From Ignelater luminosus (Eukaryota; Arthropoda; Insecta; Coleoptera; Elateridae), in contig VTPC01008797.1 in assembly GCA_011009095.1 (NCBI GenBank), positions 60,258 through 124,257 of the forward strand: DNA of 64,000 nucleotides, given 5' to 3'. The number at the start of each line of letters is the position of its first letter. Position 1 is the first letter of the stretch. Both the position numbers and the translations under genes were made by a program. Of the stretch, positions 1 through 11,384 are shown one piece after another. The notes below the pieces were generated by a model. It saw only the letters and a list, made by a program, of their open reading frames with translations, was not told the DNA's origin and made no database searches.

Positions 1-560
1 TTTGCAAATTTTTTCAACATTTCAATGCACCAGTCGACGCGAGCCTTCTTTTGAGCATTGGTCAGGTTATGCGGGATCCAACGGGAACAAATTTTTTTTA
101 CGGCCAAACGATCATGTAATATCTTGTTGATGCTAGTCATACTAATGCCCAAAGATGCCTCAATCTCACGGTATGTCACATGACGATCTTGTTTAATCAG
201 TTCACGCACAGCATCGATGTTTTCAGGCACAACGACAGATTTTGGACGGCCTTCACGGATTTCGTCCTGGAGTGAACATCGGCCACGTTTGAATTCATTA
301 TACCAGTTTTTTACATGTAGCTTCATCGCTATATAATGTATTAAGTTCAGTGATGCACTCTTGTCGTGATAATCCACGTCGAAAGTTATGAAAAATAATT
401 GCACGAAAGTGTTCACTGCAAATAACACTAATCGCACTCAAATGACAAAATGTTGTGGTTGAGGTTATGTTCAACAATGTAAAGTTTACACCGGAAATGT
501 CAGCTGACGCCTGGAAGCAGTCAGTGTTGCCAAGGCCAGAAATATAAATAGCAACCCTCG
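1..560 (-). mobile_element. mariner (Tc1/mariner) 5' part with broken transposase, cut by window edge
   Basis: The minus strand encodes the N-terminal half of a mariner transposase of the kind often annotated SETMAR-like in insects. Helix-turn-helix segments such as EGRPKSVVVPENIDAVREL and RHVTYREIEASLGIS are readable, followed by VKKICSRWIPHNLT and DWCIEMLKK, up to base 1. The first residues (NFRRGLSRQECI) lie in another frame: an extra A in a run near 315-320 shifts the frame, so this copy is dead. The outer end is probably at 560 (cgagggttgct on the minus strand), followed by a TA at 561-562 that would be the target duplication. The DDD catalytic half lies outside the window. It is a transposon copy, not the vertebrate SETMAR gene. 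Confidence 0.88.
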
Positions 561-654
561 TATCTTGAGCCTCAAGTAGCCTGCCATCTCCAATTTCGAC
601 TAAGTTATTGCTTGAAGCGTACGGAGTATAATGTAAAAAATATTTTATGTATCA

Positions 655-1160
655 CATCATGTGACTATTACATTCTAAATTTAAGTACCATTTTTCATCA
701 GCTTCAGTATCAGACAGGTTTTTGTTGAACATTGCCATACCTATTAGGGCATTTCTATGAGGTGCCTTATTCCTCTGTTGTGGAAACATTGGCGTTTGTG
801 CAAACCTATTGTTTTTAGTTAAGTGATTTTTTTATAAGTAGAATATAAAGGAGACGATTTATTATGATTAGTATTACTATTTTGCTGTGGAAAAACAATC
901 ATCTGATTTATGATTGTCTTTTCGACAAATAATACAAATTTCTTTTCTGGCATACAGAGCCATATTACCACTGTTATTTTGATTTTGCTTTCGTTCGAGC
1001 ATTCGTTTTTCCTTGGTCATTAGCCTGGATGTTAAAATATTTTGGTTTTGATTAGCAGAAAGGACGCTTGCCGATACAAAATGCTGATAGCGTCTTGGCA
1101 GTGAAGTAATTATTCTGGTCATTACCATAGCTTCAGAGATGTGCTTCCCTGCTTTTTTTT
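655..1160 (-). pseudogene. Ty1/Copia gag-protease fragment
   Basis: On the minus strand the gag C-terminus reads SEAMVMTRIITSLPRRY, then a CCHC zinc knuckle (CIICRKDNHKSDDC, spacing C-x2-C-x4-H-x4-C) near 905-945. After a stop and a shift comes FNKNLSDTEADEKWYL near 680-735, which matches the region just before a Copia aspartic protease (normally WYLDSGATSHM). Here the catalytic D-S-G is not intact. Integrase, RT and LTRs are not seen, so this is a short decayed fragment. The family is assigned from motif order only. Confidence 0.7.
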
Positions 1161-4100
1161 ATTTTATTGACCAAAGTAGTTAAGTTTGATATATGCGTTG
1201 ATTCATCATACTTGAATGGAAAAACTGACCTTAGAGAATTTTTAATGACATTTCTGTTCTTTGTTCATATATGGATGTTAATTTTGACCAAATTCCTTTG
1301 CTTTGTTACATATACTGTTGGGTTTCGTTTGTCTCACTTGCAACGTGTTGTTACTGTTATTGACTTACATACTTGTAGTTTTGTTTGTACGGTTGGTCTT
1401 CAAATAGCTTAACTTTATTGTATTGTCTCTTAAAAAAAAAACAAAAACGTTTACTACTCTTTCACAAAACAGAATACAAACACTAATATTAGTTTGAAAT
1501 TTATAATGAAGTACAAAACTTTAATTATTTTGTTCTAACTGCCTTCTTCTAGTTCTTCGTTTTCCACTCCACTTCTTAACTCTTAACTGTCAATTAACCC
1601 TGCGTGTTCTATTTAAATAAAGATATTTGACGCTTGTAAAAATGTTAAAGTCGTTGCATACTTATTGTAAACAAAAGTAACATGCAATATAATCTGCTGA
1701 CGTCTTGTTGACACCTGTAGATTAACTCAGCATATTTTATAACTATTTCTATAAATTGACGTATATGCAGTTTTATTTTTCTTTGTAATGGTAAATGACA
1801 AACGTGCCATCATTTCTTTTCCGTGTTCTGTGCAAGCTTACCTTTATGACAAAAACGACACTTGAACTGAAAAAATCAAGTAAACTTCAACAAATGACTC
1901 TCACTCCTTAATTGTGCGTAGGTTACTTGCTACATGGCAAACCTTAAACTTTCACGACCGTGAGAATTCTAGACTCCAAACTAAAAAATGCATTAACCTG
2001 TCTTCATGCTTGAAAAAAGTAGGAAATTGTCAACGGACTGATTTACTGCGGAATTCTAACTAGTAACGATATGCCAAAAGCATTTCTCTGATAATAACTG
2101 CCTGAACTATCTCATGTTAAATATTGAGAGTTTTGGTTTATCATCTTTAACTAGCTATGAACAGCCAGGAAATATTTTCAGTTACGGTTTAACCATAAAT
2201 TTTTATCCTGAAGGTCGATTAAAATTCATGTCCTTCCTTTGTTGGTGTCAAATAATGATAAGAATTTCTTATTCAAAAACACTCATAGTTAAACTATATT
2301 ATAGTCTATAGAATTTGCAAATTGGAGGTTAGGAACGCCATTCTTTTGGCATTGTTTCTGTCGACACCTACGCTTTAGTAACATCTTTGGGTGATGAACA
2401 AGAAATTACCGAATAATCTTAAAATGTCCTTGAAAAACAAAGCAGTTAAGCGTCAAAGACGGGTTCTTCCTGCCTCTAATTTGTTATACGGTTGGAAAAG
2501 AGTCATCCAACAGTTTCATCTATCTTGGAAATTACAGTGGAAAATAAAAATAAAAAATATAAATATTTTAAAAATGTTCAACATATCACATGTTCTATGT
2601 ATAATGCGATTCTTTATTATTACAGCGTAAATAGATGATGAATTGAAAATTTAGTTTTGGTCACGCAGGATTGCAAACAACAAAAAATACTGAAATTAAT
2701 TTATTTTAAATAAAAATTTGTTAAAGCGTTCTTTCGAAACCTGTAAAATCGATTTAAATTTCATTAAACTTTTCCATGTTCCTTTATTACCATCAGATGA
2801 TGCACAATCATTAATCAGTCAGTGTAATACGCTTTGCGCTAAATTAATAACATCAATCTAGTAGCTGAGAATGATTTTGATAATCATAACAGCACCCACG
2901 CGCATGCAACTACTAAAAGACAAATTATACATCATCGAGAACCATATTAGGAGAAAACCAGCCTGCATAACACATGGTGATACAAAATGCAGCTGGGAAG
3001 TGTTGCCCTTTGACATTCGTGTGCGTCAAAGAAATCGTACTACTAGGAACACACCACGGAAGTCTAAATAATAAATTAAACCAACCCTACACGCTCAGGG
3101 GAAAATCACAAGCTGTTTTTGAACCCTCTTCTTGGTTATATTCACGTGCCCTTTTCAGAAATTCCAACCCGTGATTTGAGAAAACGATTATGTTGTTAAA
3201 ACGAAATAGATATTGCTTTTGTTTAGGGTCTTTTAAGGTAGTTATCGTATTAAGGACAAAGCAAGCGTGAAAGAGATAAAAATATTGACCTCATGACACT
3301 CTCTCTTTTTTTATAGGGGGAATTCTAAATTTTAATAATAGGAACATGCATGACTAGTTGTTTATGTTTACGATTATTTTTAAACTTCGTCTATTTTATA
3401 AACGCATTAATTAAAATGTTGTTGACCTTTATTCCTTTAAATTTAGGTATTACATTTACTGATGACGTAATTTACTAATTAAACAGATAATTTACTAACA
3501 CTACAAACAAAGCGCTTACTGCTCTATCTGTTTTTGTATTTAGTGTAGGTATAAATGATGTTGTTTAAAAGGGTATAATTAAAAAGAAAATTATGTACCT
3601 AGACGCTTTATAATTTATCTTTGCCAATTTAAAACAAAATCCAAAAAGAAAATGAAAAGCAAAATAAAAAATGAGATTATTGACCTTTTGCAGAAAAAAA
3701 GGAAGAAAAATGTAAATTCATTATTGAGCCGTATCACGCCAAAAGAATTATATCGATGTCACTTTTGTTTCCGTAAAATGGAGGCAGAATTTATTTTAGG
3801 CGTTTCTGTACACACACAGTTACTATTTATATACGTTTTTAAGTGTGTTAAGGGAACAAAAAATGTAAAACAAAACGCGTTTATCTTTAAATTTATCTCA
3901 TTTGTGATGTTTTCGGTGTGGAAATTGTACGCACGAATTGTTATGTTGGTTATATTGATATTATTGATTAGATAAAAATGAAATGCTTTGTTGTTTTTAA
4001 TGCTGCCATTTACATCATCGGTTTTTTTTACTTTTTTGTTTTAAATAAAAAATATATTTTTCCAGTTTCCGCGAGCATTTTAACTGAAACAGGTCTCTGA

Positions 4101-4628
4101 TTATTCCAAGTTGTCAAAGATTTGAAATTACGTAGGTACGATAAAATGAAAACTTTTAATGGAAGCTGAAAAAAAATCTAATAAAAAATAAATATTTATT
4201 AGTGCGCTTTGATCTTTTATGCTGCAAGATATTGAAATTTCAGGTACTAACTCATTACAACTTCAAAGAAGGTTTCCTCTGCTTGTTATCAGCTCAACAA
4301 AATTACTTTTTTCTTCTAATAATGTATTACATGTTGTTTTGTCTAAATACTTAGCCTATTAGGAATTTCTCAACAACAAGTACAATTGAGGCAACAGTAA
4401 CCAAATTGTCAACAGAGATGACATCGAGCAAGCTTTGAAATGGAATTCCCAACATCAATAACTTGACATATTAAGGATTGTATATTAATTTTTGGATTAG
4501 GTATTAATTTTGGCAAATCTTTAGCTTTTTTGCCATAGTTATTTTTGATTCAGTAAAAATTTAAAATTTCTAAATTGTAATGATATAGTTTTCTAACCTC
4601 TAAAGAGGCCGTCAACAACTTTGTATAT
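1161..4628. other. AT-rich noncoding stretch
   Basis: No gene, RNA gene or mobile element could be recognised in about 3.5 kb. The open frames are short (up to 107 codons at 3652-3975 on the plus strand), rich in Lys, Ile and Phe, and look like chance frames in AT-rich DNA. A locally less AT-rich patch at about 2880-3170 has two overlapping plus frames of 66 codons with no known motif. Confidence 0.5.
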
Positions 4629-6664
4629 TGTTACGGTTAATGTGTAAAAATGGCTAGTTTGTAGAGTAACTGGTTAATGTACAAACTATCTAAACTGTCA
4701 GCTAGTTTGATCAAAAACGCATATTTAACTATATTAGTCGATAGTTTATAAAATAACCAAACCATTTGGCTAATTTACCTTAATTATTCGAAAAACCTAA
4801 AATAGCCATTTTCTTTGGCTGGTTTATGAAATGTCCAACTTAGTAAGTTATAATGAACAACAAAACTGGTGGTATTATAAAATGGCCAATTTTCTGGTTA
4901 TTATACAAACCAGCTAACATGTGCTTCAGTTACTTTAAATGGTGCGATTCTGGTGCACAATAAATTAAATAAGACAACGTGGTGTAATTATAATAAAAAT
5001 ATATTTAAATATAAACGAAAATCCTCAACGAATAACAAATTTCCAAATTTTTATGACAAATACATAAACATATGTGCTATGTATTTATTTATTACAGCAT
5101 CGTTCGCTATTATGGCACTTGCTATTGCATGGGTATCCCAAAGAGACACATTTGCATTTTCTGTTTCTACATATTTTCTTACACTGGCACCTTACATAGC
5201 CCTGGGTTGTACCAGAAATTGAAAAATTTCTAACAGCACTTCGAAGCGAGATTTTTGTATCAGTCTAAATATCCTCTAAAGATAGGAAATTTTGTTTACA
5301 CAATTCAAATTGAGTGAAAATAACTGGTTTAGTACACCATCAGTATGTAGTTCCTAGTCGATAAAAATTATCTTCAACACTCGATATTATATTGTCGATA
5401 CCCTGGTTCGCTCTTTCAACAGAACTCTGAGACTGCGAGTGTCGTGGTTTACCATGAACTATTCGACAATTCGGCCAAAGTTGAACCAGTTCTTCAATAA
5501 CTTAAATGATAAACAATGAAGTACATTAGAAAGGAAATCTATCAAATACAATTCTAAATAAATGCCTAAATTCCCCAATTGGACTAACCATTTTAAATTG
5601 TTTGATTTTTGATTAAAAATTCCTATTTAGCAACCCCAAAAATGTCTAGACACAGATTTTAAATTGGACTTGACAACAACAGTATAAACTTACGTGGTTT
5701 GCAAATTCTCTGCCATTGTCACTTTGCAGTAAATATAGACTACTTAAATCCATAAACACTTCCAAAAGATTGTGAGCTGTTTCCTTAGCTGTTTTTGTTT
5801 TCATGGGATGTAAGCGGACATAATTGGTTAAGTGGTCTTGATACACAAAAATAAATTTGTAGTCTTGGTCAGGACGTGTTTGCAAATCAATTAAATCTAC
5901 CTGACATCTTGAGTTTAGGTTATTTGAAACAGTCGGTTTCCCTACAATCCCCTTTTTTACTTGGTTTCTCTTTAATTGGCAATTTTCGCATCCTTCAATA
6001 AACAGAGTTACAATTTCTTGCGTGACATTTGAATATTTTTCATTAATTAGTTTGAATGTAACTTGTCTTCTACCATGACCTGTGCACTGATGGGAATCAT
6101 TAATAATATCATATAAATCATCTATGCAAGCTATTAATTTGGCCGATTATTTATTTAATAAAATATAGACGTCGTCAACTTGTTGCAGAGCAAAATGTTT
6201 TATAAAGTAATAATAACTTTTATTTTTACTCGATGGCTCACTGGTACGTATTCACAATATTAGTAATAACTATTAGTATATATTTTTGAATTACTCGCTT
6301 TTTGTTTGTATAGACTTAAACTAACAATTTGATAAAAACATGAAAATTCTAACCCAACGTTTTTTGTTAGATTAGCTACAGAAATGGAGGATTAGTTTAT
6401 AAACTAGCCAAGATATTGGTTATTTTATATCACTAGGAAGCAGTTTACTATTCTACCCATTTCAAATTGGATGATTTACAAACTAACCCAGACATTTGGC
6501 TATTTTAGTTTTTCAACTTTGTCAATCAAATTAGCAAAGGGTATTAGTTAGTTTAGAAACTATCAGCTAATATAGTTTTCTAGCAAAATAACTATTTATT
6601 TTATTAGTTTATATACTATCCAGCTAATTTATAAACTATCCAAATTTGCACCTTAGCCGTAACA
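4629..6664 (-). mobile_element. Ginger-like DNA transposon (integrase type), decayed, with TIRs
   Basis: The two ends are inverted repeats. The left end reads tgttacggttaatgtgtaaa from 4629, and the right end, read inwards from 6664, reads tgttacggctaaggtgcaaa. About 36 of the first 45 positions match. Both ends are flanked by tatat (4624-4628 and 6665-6669), a possible 5-bp target duplication, though the sequence is low in complexity. Inside, on the minus strand, is a retrovirus-type integrase (next entry). An integrase gene between TIRs, without LTRs or RT, is the layout of Ginger-type cut-and-paste elements. About 300 bp at each end carries repeated motifs of the form agtttataaact alternating with atttggctattt, in both orientations. 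At about 2 kb, with stops in the integrase, it is a non-autonomous remnant. Confidence 0.66.
5345..6150 (-). pseudogene. Integrase (H2C2 zinc-binding + rve core), KRBA2/SCAND3-like
   Basis: The minus-strand reading starts with an HH-CC zinc-binding segment (HQCTGHGRRQVTFKL, then CENCQLKRNQVKKG). The rve core follows: NSRCQVDLIDLQTRPDQDY, KFIFVYQDHLTNYVRLHPMKTK, and LLQSDNGREFAN with the second catalytic Asp. It resumes near 5500 with WPNCRIVHGKPRHSQSQSSVERANQ, containing the third catalytic residue (Glu in SVERAN). Between the two core parts is a 193-bp gap that begins with a perfect donor (gtaagt, GT at 5693-5692) and ends with ttaag at 5501. This is either an intron or an insertion, because the frame is not restored exactly. 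This integrase type is shared by KRBA2/SCAND3-like proteins. The TIRs around it favour a DNA transposon origin. Confidence 0.72.
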
Positions 6665-7009
6665 TATATATTTCTTATGTTTTTAATGCTAAAGTCTGCG
6701 AAGCACCAGTGTTCTGCAAAGTATACTTTGAGAAACACAAGTCAGTAGACTGTGAGAGACTCAGCTTTTATCAAAGTAAATTGTTTTGGTTCTTATCAAA
6801 ATATTTAGTAGCTAAAAATTCAACTTTTAATGCCTTTTGGTCGAATTACGCCATCTTTACGTTTTATGCCTTAACCTTCTTACAGAAGTTAATCTAGCTG
6901 AAACAATTAGAGGTCAAGCTTCTCCCTCCAATGGTTCATTTTAAGCCCCCAACTGGTCTCCATCCTATACATCTGCGCTGCCACTATCTACCTTCCGGAC
7001 AGCAACCCC
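6665..7009. other. Short stretch between transposons
   Basis: A plus-strand frame of 83 codons (6646-6897) overlaps the right end of the Ginger-like element and has no recognisable motif. From about 6930 the base composition rises in GC and may already belong to the LINE that follows, but I could not align it. Confidence 0.35.
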
Positions 7010-8275
7010 GTACACATCTTTTCCATTTACATTCCGCCTCAAAACTCATTTCTAATCGACCTTTTCTTTGGGGTCGTGGTGATGGGTTACTTTAATGCCA
7101 GGAACACGGCCTTTGCAGACAGGCGTCAACGACTCACATATCTCAGCTACCTGGGTAGTTCCATCATAGACCATATCGACGTCACCGACGCTCTAACCTC
7201 ACACTTTTCAAGTCCAGATCCTCCAGTGCGCTTGTCGCACCCTCAGGAACTGGAAAAATGCTTGTATAGGAAAGAGTTTTAGGCTCATGTAGAAAAAAAT
7301 CTCCCCCAAGACTCACCTCTAGACAGAATCAAAGCCATCGAAGCTACCATCCACTGTGTCACGCAAAAAGCCGCCAAAGATTCCGATCCCCCCAAAAAAC
7401 CGTTCATTTTTGTAAAATCGTTCAAGAAAAGCGACGAATGTACAGAGAATACGCCAGGACCCACGATCCAGTGGTGAAAATACGGTGGAATTCACTCAAC
7501 GCAATCGTCCGTTGTATAAAGGAATACCTTTAGTCCGCCGCTTGTTCGAGCCTGAATTTTGGCAATAACAGCCCTGACGGGACACGGGACCCCATTTCAT
7601 CCAAAACAACGGCATAGTATCGGATTCCCAAAACACATTCTCGGGGAAATCTACTAACCGTCAGACGACGGTGTTCAAACCCTCTGCATCGTCTTAACGT
7701 TCCACCACCTGAACCTCCAAACTGCCTTTCGGACATCATAAGCCCCATCTTTAAGAAGGAAAGCGCCGGGAAACGATTCCTTAATATTGAACTGTTGTCT
7801 CTCCGCAGCGGATACTTTCCTTCTGCTTGGAATGAGGCAACGGTCGCCGTGATTCACAAACCAGTAAGGCCATTCACAAATCCAGCGTGCTACAAACCCA
7901 TCTCTCTTCTTAACATCATAGGTAAAATCTTCTAGAGAATATTGACAATTGATTCCACACCTAGACGCCCTAAAATCTTCTCCCAGAGCATATCCACCAC
8001 AAACTCCATTCTCCGACTCCACATCGACATCTCGGTAGCTTTCAACTCCCGACGTTGTGTAACAAGCACGTTTCTCGATATCGAAAGTGTCTTCGACAAG
8101 GTCTGGCACGAGGTGTTTCTCTTTAAGCTCCGAGCCGCCAAGATTCCTGCGTGTTTGTACACACCACGAGCTGGCGTTCTCCAAGGGTTCATTCTCTTGT
8201 CACTACTATTCATCTTTTATTGTGACGACGTCTCACGCTTCGAAGAGTCCGACGTCCGCTTTTTCAGTCATTAGA
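7010..8275 (+). pseudogene. Jockey-like LINE fragment: endonuclease end plus reverse transcriptase
   Basis: The plus strand encodes remnants of a non-LTR retrotransposon ORF2. The end of the endonuclease reads FNARNTAFADRRQRLTYL and IDHIDVTDALTSHFSSPDPP at 7085-7245. After stops comes the RT N-terminus: YFPSAWNEATVAVIHKP at about 7808-7862, then PISLLNIIGKIF at about 7899-7934. Fingers and palm follow (FLDIESVFDKVWHE and GVLQGFILLSLLFIFYCDDV, where YxDD has become YCDDV). Several stops and shifts make it dead. The GC content is higher than in the surrounding DNA. It ends abruptly at about 8275 against a BEL/Pao element. Confidence 0.8.
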
Positions 8276-8284
8276 GTCTGAAGA

Positions 8285-10590
8285 AAGAGGAGTAAGAGGA
8301 AGCGAATTTAGAATAGCTTCAATACCTATTAGCAAGGTACTACACTCTTCAAACGCTAAAAGCAAACCTAGGGTTACTCAATAACAGTGTCTTCATTGAT
8401 CGCACTATAGCTTCAGAGAGACCAATAAAATGAGGTGCTCTAGGAGGAAGAAGTGCCATTCTATTTTTTGCTGTACTGTTTTAGAAGTAATTAGATTTTG
8501 ATTTGTTGTTATAAGCTCATACACTTCTTGCAATTGACGTTTGGCATCAACGAAAGTTGTTGCATTGTCTGAATATATGTGGTGGAATACACTTCGTCTT
8601 CCAATAAAACGTTTGAGTGATACCGTTTCTAGATGAACAGCTCGCGTTACAAAACATTGAAAGACTGAGCAGGTTCAACTGCAGCAACTCTTTGTATTTA
8701 TAATTCACCTGTGAGTTGCTGAGCTGACTTAGGATTAACCTCAAAACATTGGATAAAATTATAAATTACTTTCTTGACTAACGGCCAATATTTCAAGTTT
8801 ACTATTGCCAGGAGTTGTTCATTTTACAATGTAGCAAACGTATGTGTTTTGTATGAATAATCAATGAAGTAACCAGATGTTTAGGTGATAATACTAATGG
8901 ATGCTTTTGATCATTATCTAGAGATAATCTAACTTTCTCCTCCTGTAAGAATTTTCAAATTTCATAAATTATTGGTTGTGAGTTGTCGAGATGTTATTTG
9001 TCTAGACAAAACATCTACAGAATTATGCAAAGATGATACGTGTATTTTGAATCCATGCTAAAGTTATTGTTGTATCACTACACAAATACTTTGATTATTT
9101 TTAAATTAAAGATTTTACGACTACATAAAGAAGATTTGATAATAATTGCGCTGCACACAATTCGAGCCTCCAAAGCGTTATACATTTTAATGGGGGCAAC
9201 TCTTGATTTAAAGCAAAGTAGCTACGCCTTGTGTTTGTCAGTTAATCCAATAGTTAATAGATAAATACAAACACCCCTTTGCAAAATCGTTGCTACTATT
9301 ATTGTTGGACCCAATAATCCAAGAGGATCAAATATCTGAGATATTGTAGAGATACTTCGCTTGGTATGTTGATCTGCTAAAATGGGTTTGATCATGAAGT
9401 GCAAAACATCGTTTTCTGGATGTCAAAGAATTCCCAAAGTCTTAATATATTAAAACTGATTACGATATAGCATTTGATATATTAGATAAGCTTCTTGTTT
9501 CATTTAAACACCATTAGAATACTCTTTATTGTAAAGTAGTTGGTAGGTCATCTTTGATTGTAATTAATTCTTTTATGGAATTGAATTCGGTCAATAGGTC
9601 GTTCACATAAAAATTGCTTGTGATAAGGTCCACAGTTCTTACTTAAATGTTTTGGATATTTAGCCATTTATTGTAAATTCCGTATTGCTAAAAAAGGCGT
9701 TGGACTCAAGCCACATGTGACTGTTAATAATCTATAAGTTTCAGCATTTTCATTTGGTAAATTGCAAATTGTATGATTTCTATGTGTTAGAACCTGTCCG
9801 AACACTTTAATTGTATCGTTTGTTAATGTCTATGTTAGTACTTACGCTAGCATTTTTAATTACAGCATGTAACCATCTCCATGTGTCCTAATTGTTGATA
9901 TTCGTCTAAAAACATCTTGCATTGTTTTCTAAGGTCGGGATTATTCTTAAATCTTACTCCTATCGTTAAAAGAAGTTTGTAAGCTGCATCTCTTGAATTC
10001 CTGGTACAAGTTGCCTTTCATTACAATTAATCTTCTTTAAGAGTTACATACCGTAGTTTGAATAAAAAGTTTCTTCACATATCTGCTCATCTTAAAAATA
10101 TTATCTTTCTGACTGGTATTCTTCTAGAGACCAGGATTTCTATAATTTGAATTTAAATCTGATATTGTGTTTGACAACAAGGTGTAGTTGACTGAAACTG
10201 TAAATACAACTATACTGCATTTGATAATTTCCATAAAAAGTCGGAATTTAGGTCTCAGGTAGCTTGGTTTTCCATGTCACTTCTGTTGAAGAACTAGAAC
10301 TTGTCTGAGATGGTGCATTAACTTGAATGTTTGAGCCTTAATAACATTTCCCATTAGTGTCTTCGTTTCATAATATATTTAATGCAGTTTGTTTCAAATA
10401 TCACTAGCTTCGTAATGTGTAGTTATACCTCAACCTCTTTTTTTGCTGTTTGAACTTTGTGATATCTCCCTAATATTTCTTTTATTTTGTGATTGCGTAA
10501 AACTATTTGCCGAGTGTCATTTCTGTATCAACTGTTCTACTTGCCCTTGTTTATTTTCTTCTCCTTCTAACACCTCTGCGATATAATGAA
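8285..10590 (-). pseudogene. BEL/Pao retroelement remnant (gag, RT, integrase)
   Basis: Read on the minus strand from 10590 downwards, the pieces occur in BEL/Pao order. Gag is at about 10190-10580 (QGQVEQLIQK, then APSQTSSSSSTEVTWKTKLP and IPTFYGNY). The start of pol is at 9870-10010 (NPDLRKQCKMFLDEYQQLGH). RT is at 9560-9780 (LLTVTCGLSPTPFLA, then KHLSKNCGPYHKQFLCERP). The conserved KRSISTISQIFDPLGLLGP is at 9303-9360. The integrase end is at 8285-8760 (VFHHIYSDNATTFVDAKRQL, IEWHFF, RAPHFIGLSEAIVRSMKTLL). Stops and shifts are frequent, and no LTRs or envelope gene were found. It is an old degraded copy. Confidence 0.83.
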
Positions 10591-10848
10591 TGAAAGATGA
10601 GTAATGGCAAGACAAGAAACAAAACAGAAAATGACAGGCAAGGCATCTTGAATGCTTTTTGAAAAATGACGTGTGTAAAAAAAGATTTACATGTGTTTGC
10701 TACAAATTTTACCTACCAGCCGTCACAGGGACAGAAATGATGCATTGGTATCTAGAAGAAGTTGTCCTGTAACTTGAGAAAAGAAAAACGATTAGTAAGA
10801 GTATGTAGAATAATGTTTCTAAACACGCTGTGTATAGGGACATGATGC

Positions 10849-11380
10849 GTGCTAAATTGGAAGAAGTCTGCAAAAAAGAATGATAATGTGATTAAACCAA
10901 ATGAAGGAAATGGTCTGTTAGTAGGGACTACTGCAAAACCAACTAAAATCCGTCCATTCAGTGAGGAAAACAAAGCACTGAATGATTTCCTTGATAGTTT
11001 ACTAATGATGGAGTCACATTACTGTCGTCAATGGACAGCGAGAAAGCATCTCTTACCTGAGTGGTCATCTAAAAAAGCTCTCTACAACTTCTACGTAACT
11101 GATTAGTGTAAAGAACATAATATAAAGTTTTTATCAATATATGCATTTAATCATGCTATGGATATTAAAAACATTTCGTTATAATTATCATCCACAAAAG
11201 GATCAGTGCCAGATTTGGTATTCACACAATTTGGGATAGTATGCAGATGATCAATATGCTTTACATATTGCAAAGAAAGTAGAAGTAGAAAAAGAAAAGC
11301 AGAAAGACAAGGAAACAGAAGATTATGTGCTTGCTATGGACCTTCAGATTTATTATATTATAAAACAAAACGAATCCCAC
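10849..11380 (+). pseudogene. Fragment of an unidentified repeat-associated insect protein
   Basis: An 85-codon plus-strand frame (10849-11106) contains KPTKIRPFSEENKALNDFLD followed by ESHYCRQWTARKHLLPEW. After a stop the similarity appears to continue in other frames (CKEHNIKFLSIYAFNH, later ADDQYALHIAKKVEVEKEKQ and ETEDYVLAMDLQ, to about 11335). I recall this ESHYCR...YLP/KEHN pattern from many insect predicted proteins that occur in multiple copies, so I suspect a mobile element or expanded family. I cannot name its function. A LINE appears to have inserted at about 11385 and cut it. Confidence 0.42.
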
Positions 11381-11384
11381 CGAG

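Noticed and set aside
1-440. SETMAR-like host gene
   Set aside because: The similarity is to the mariner transposase part only, there is no SET domain, the frame is broken and the outer end looks like a transposon terminus.
3652-3975. 107-codon plus-strand frame
   Set aside because: Lys-rich then hydrophobic low-complexity translation of AT-rich DNA, with no motif, no splice context and no homology I recognise.
7675-8213. Long minus-strand frames of 169 and 93 codons
   Set aside because: They are antisense shadows of the plus-strand LINE RT, which has recognisable motifs.
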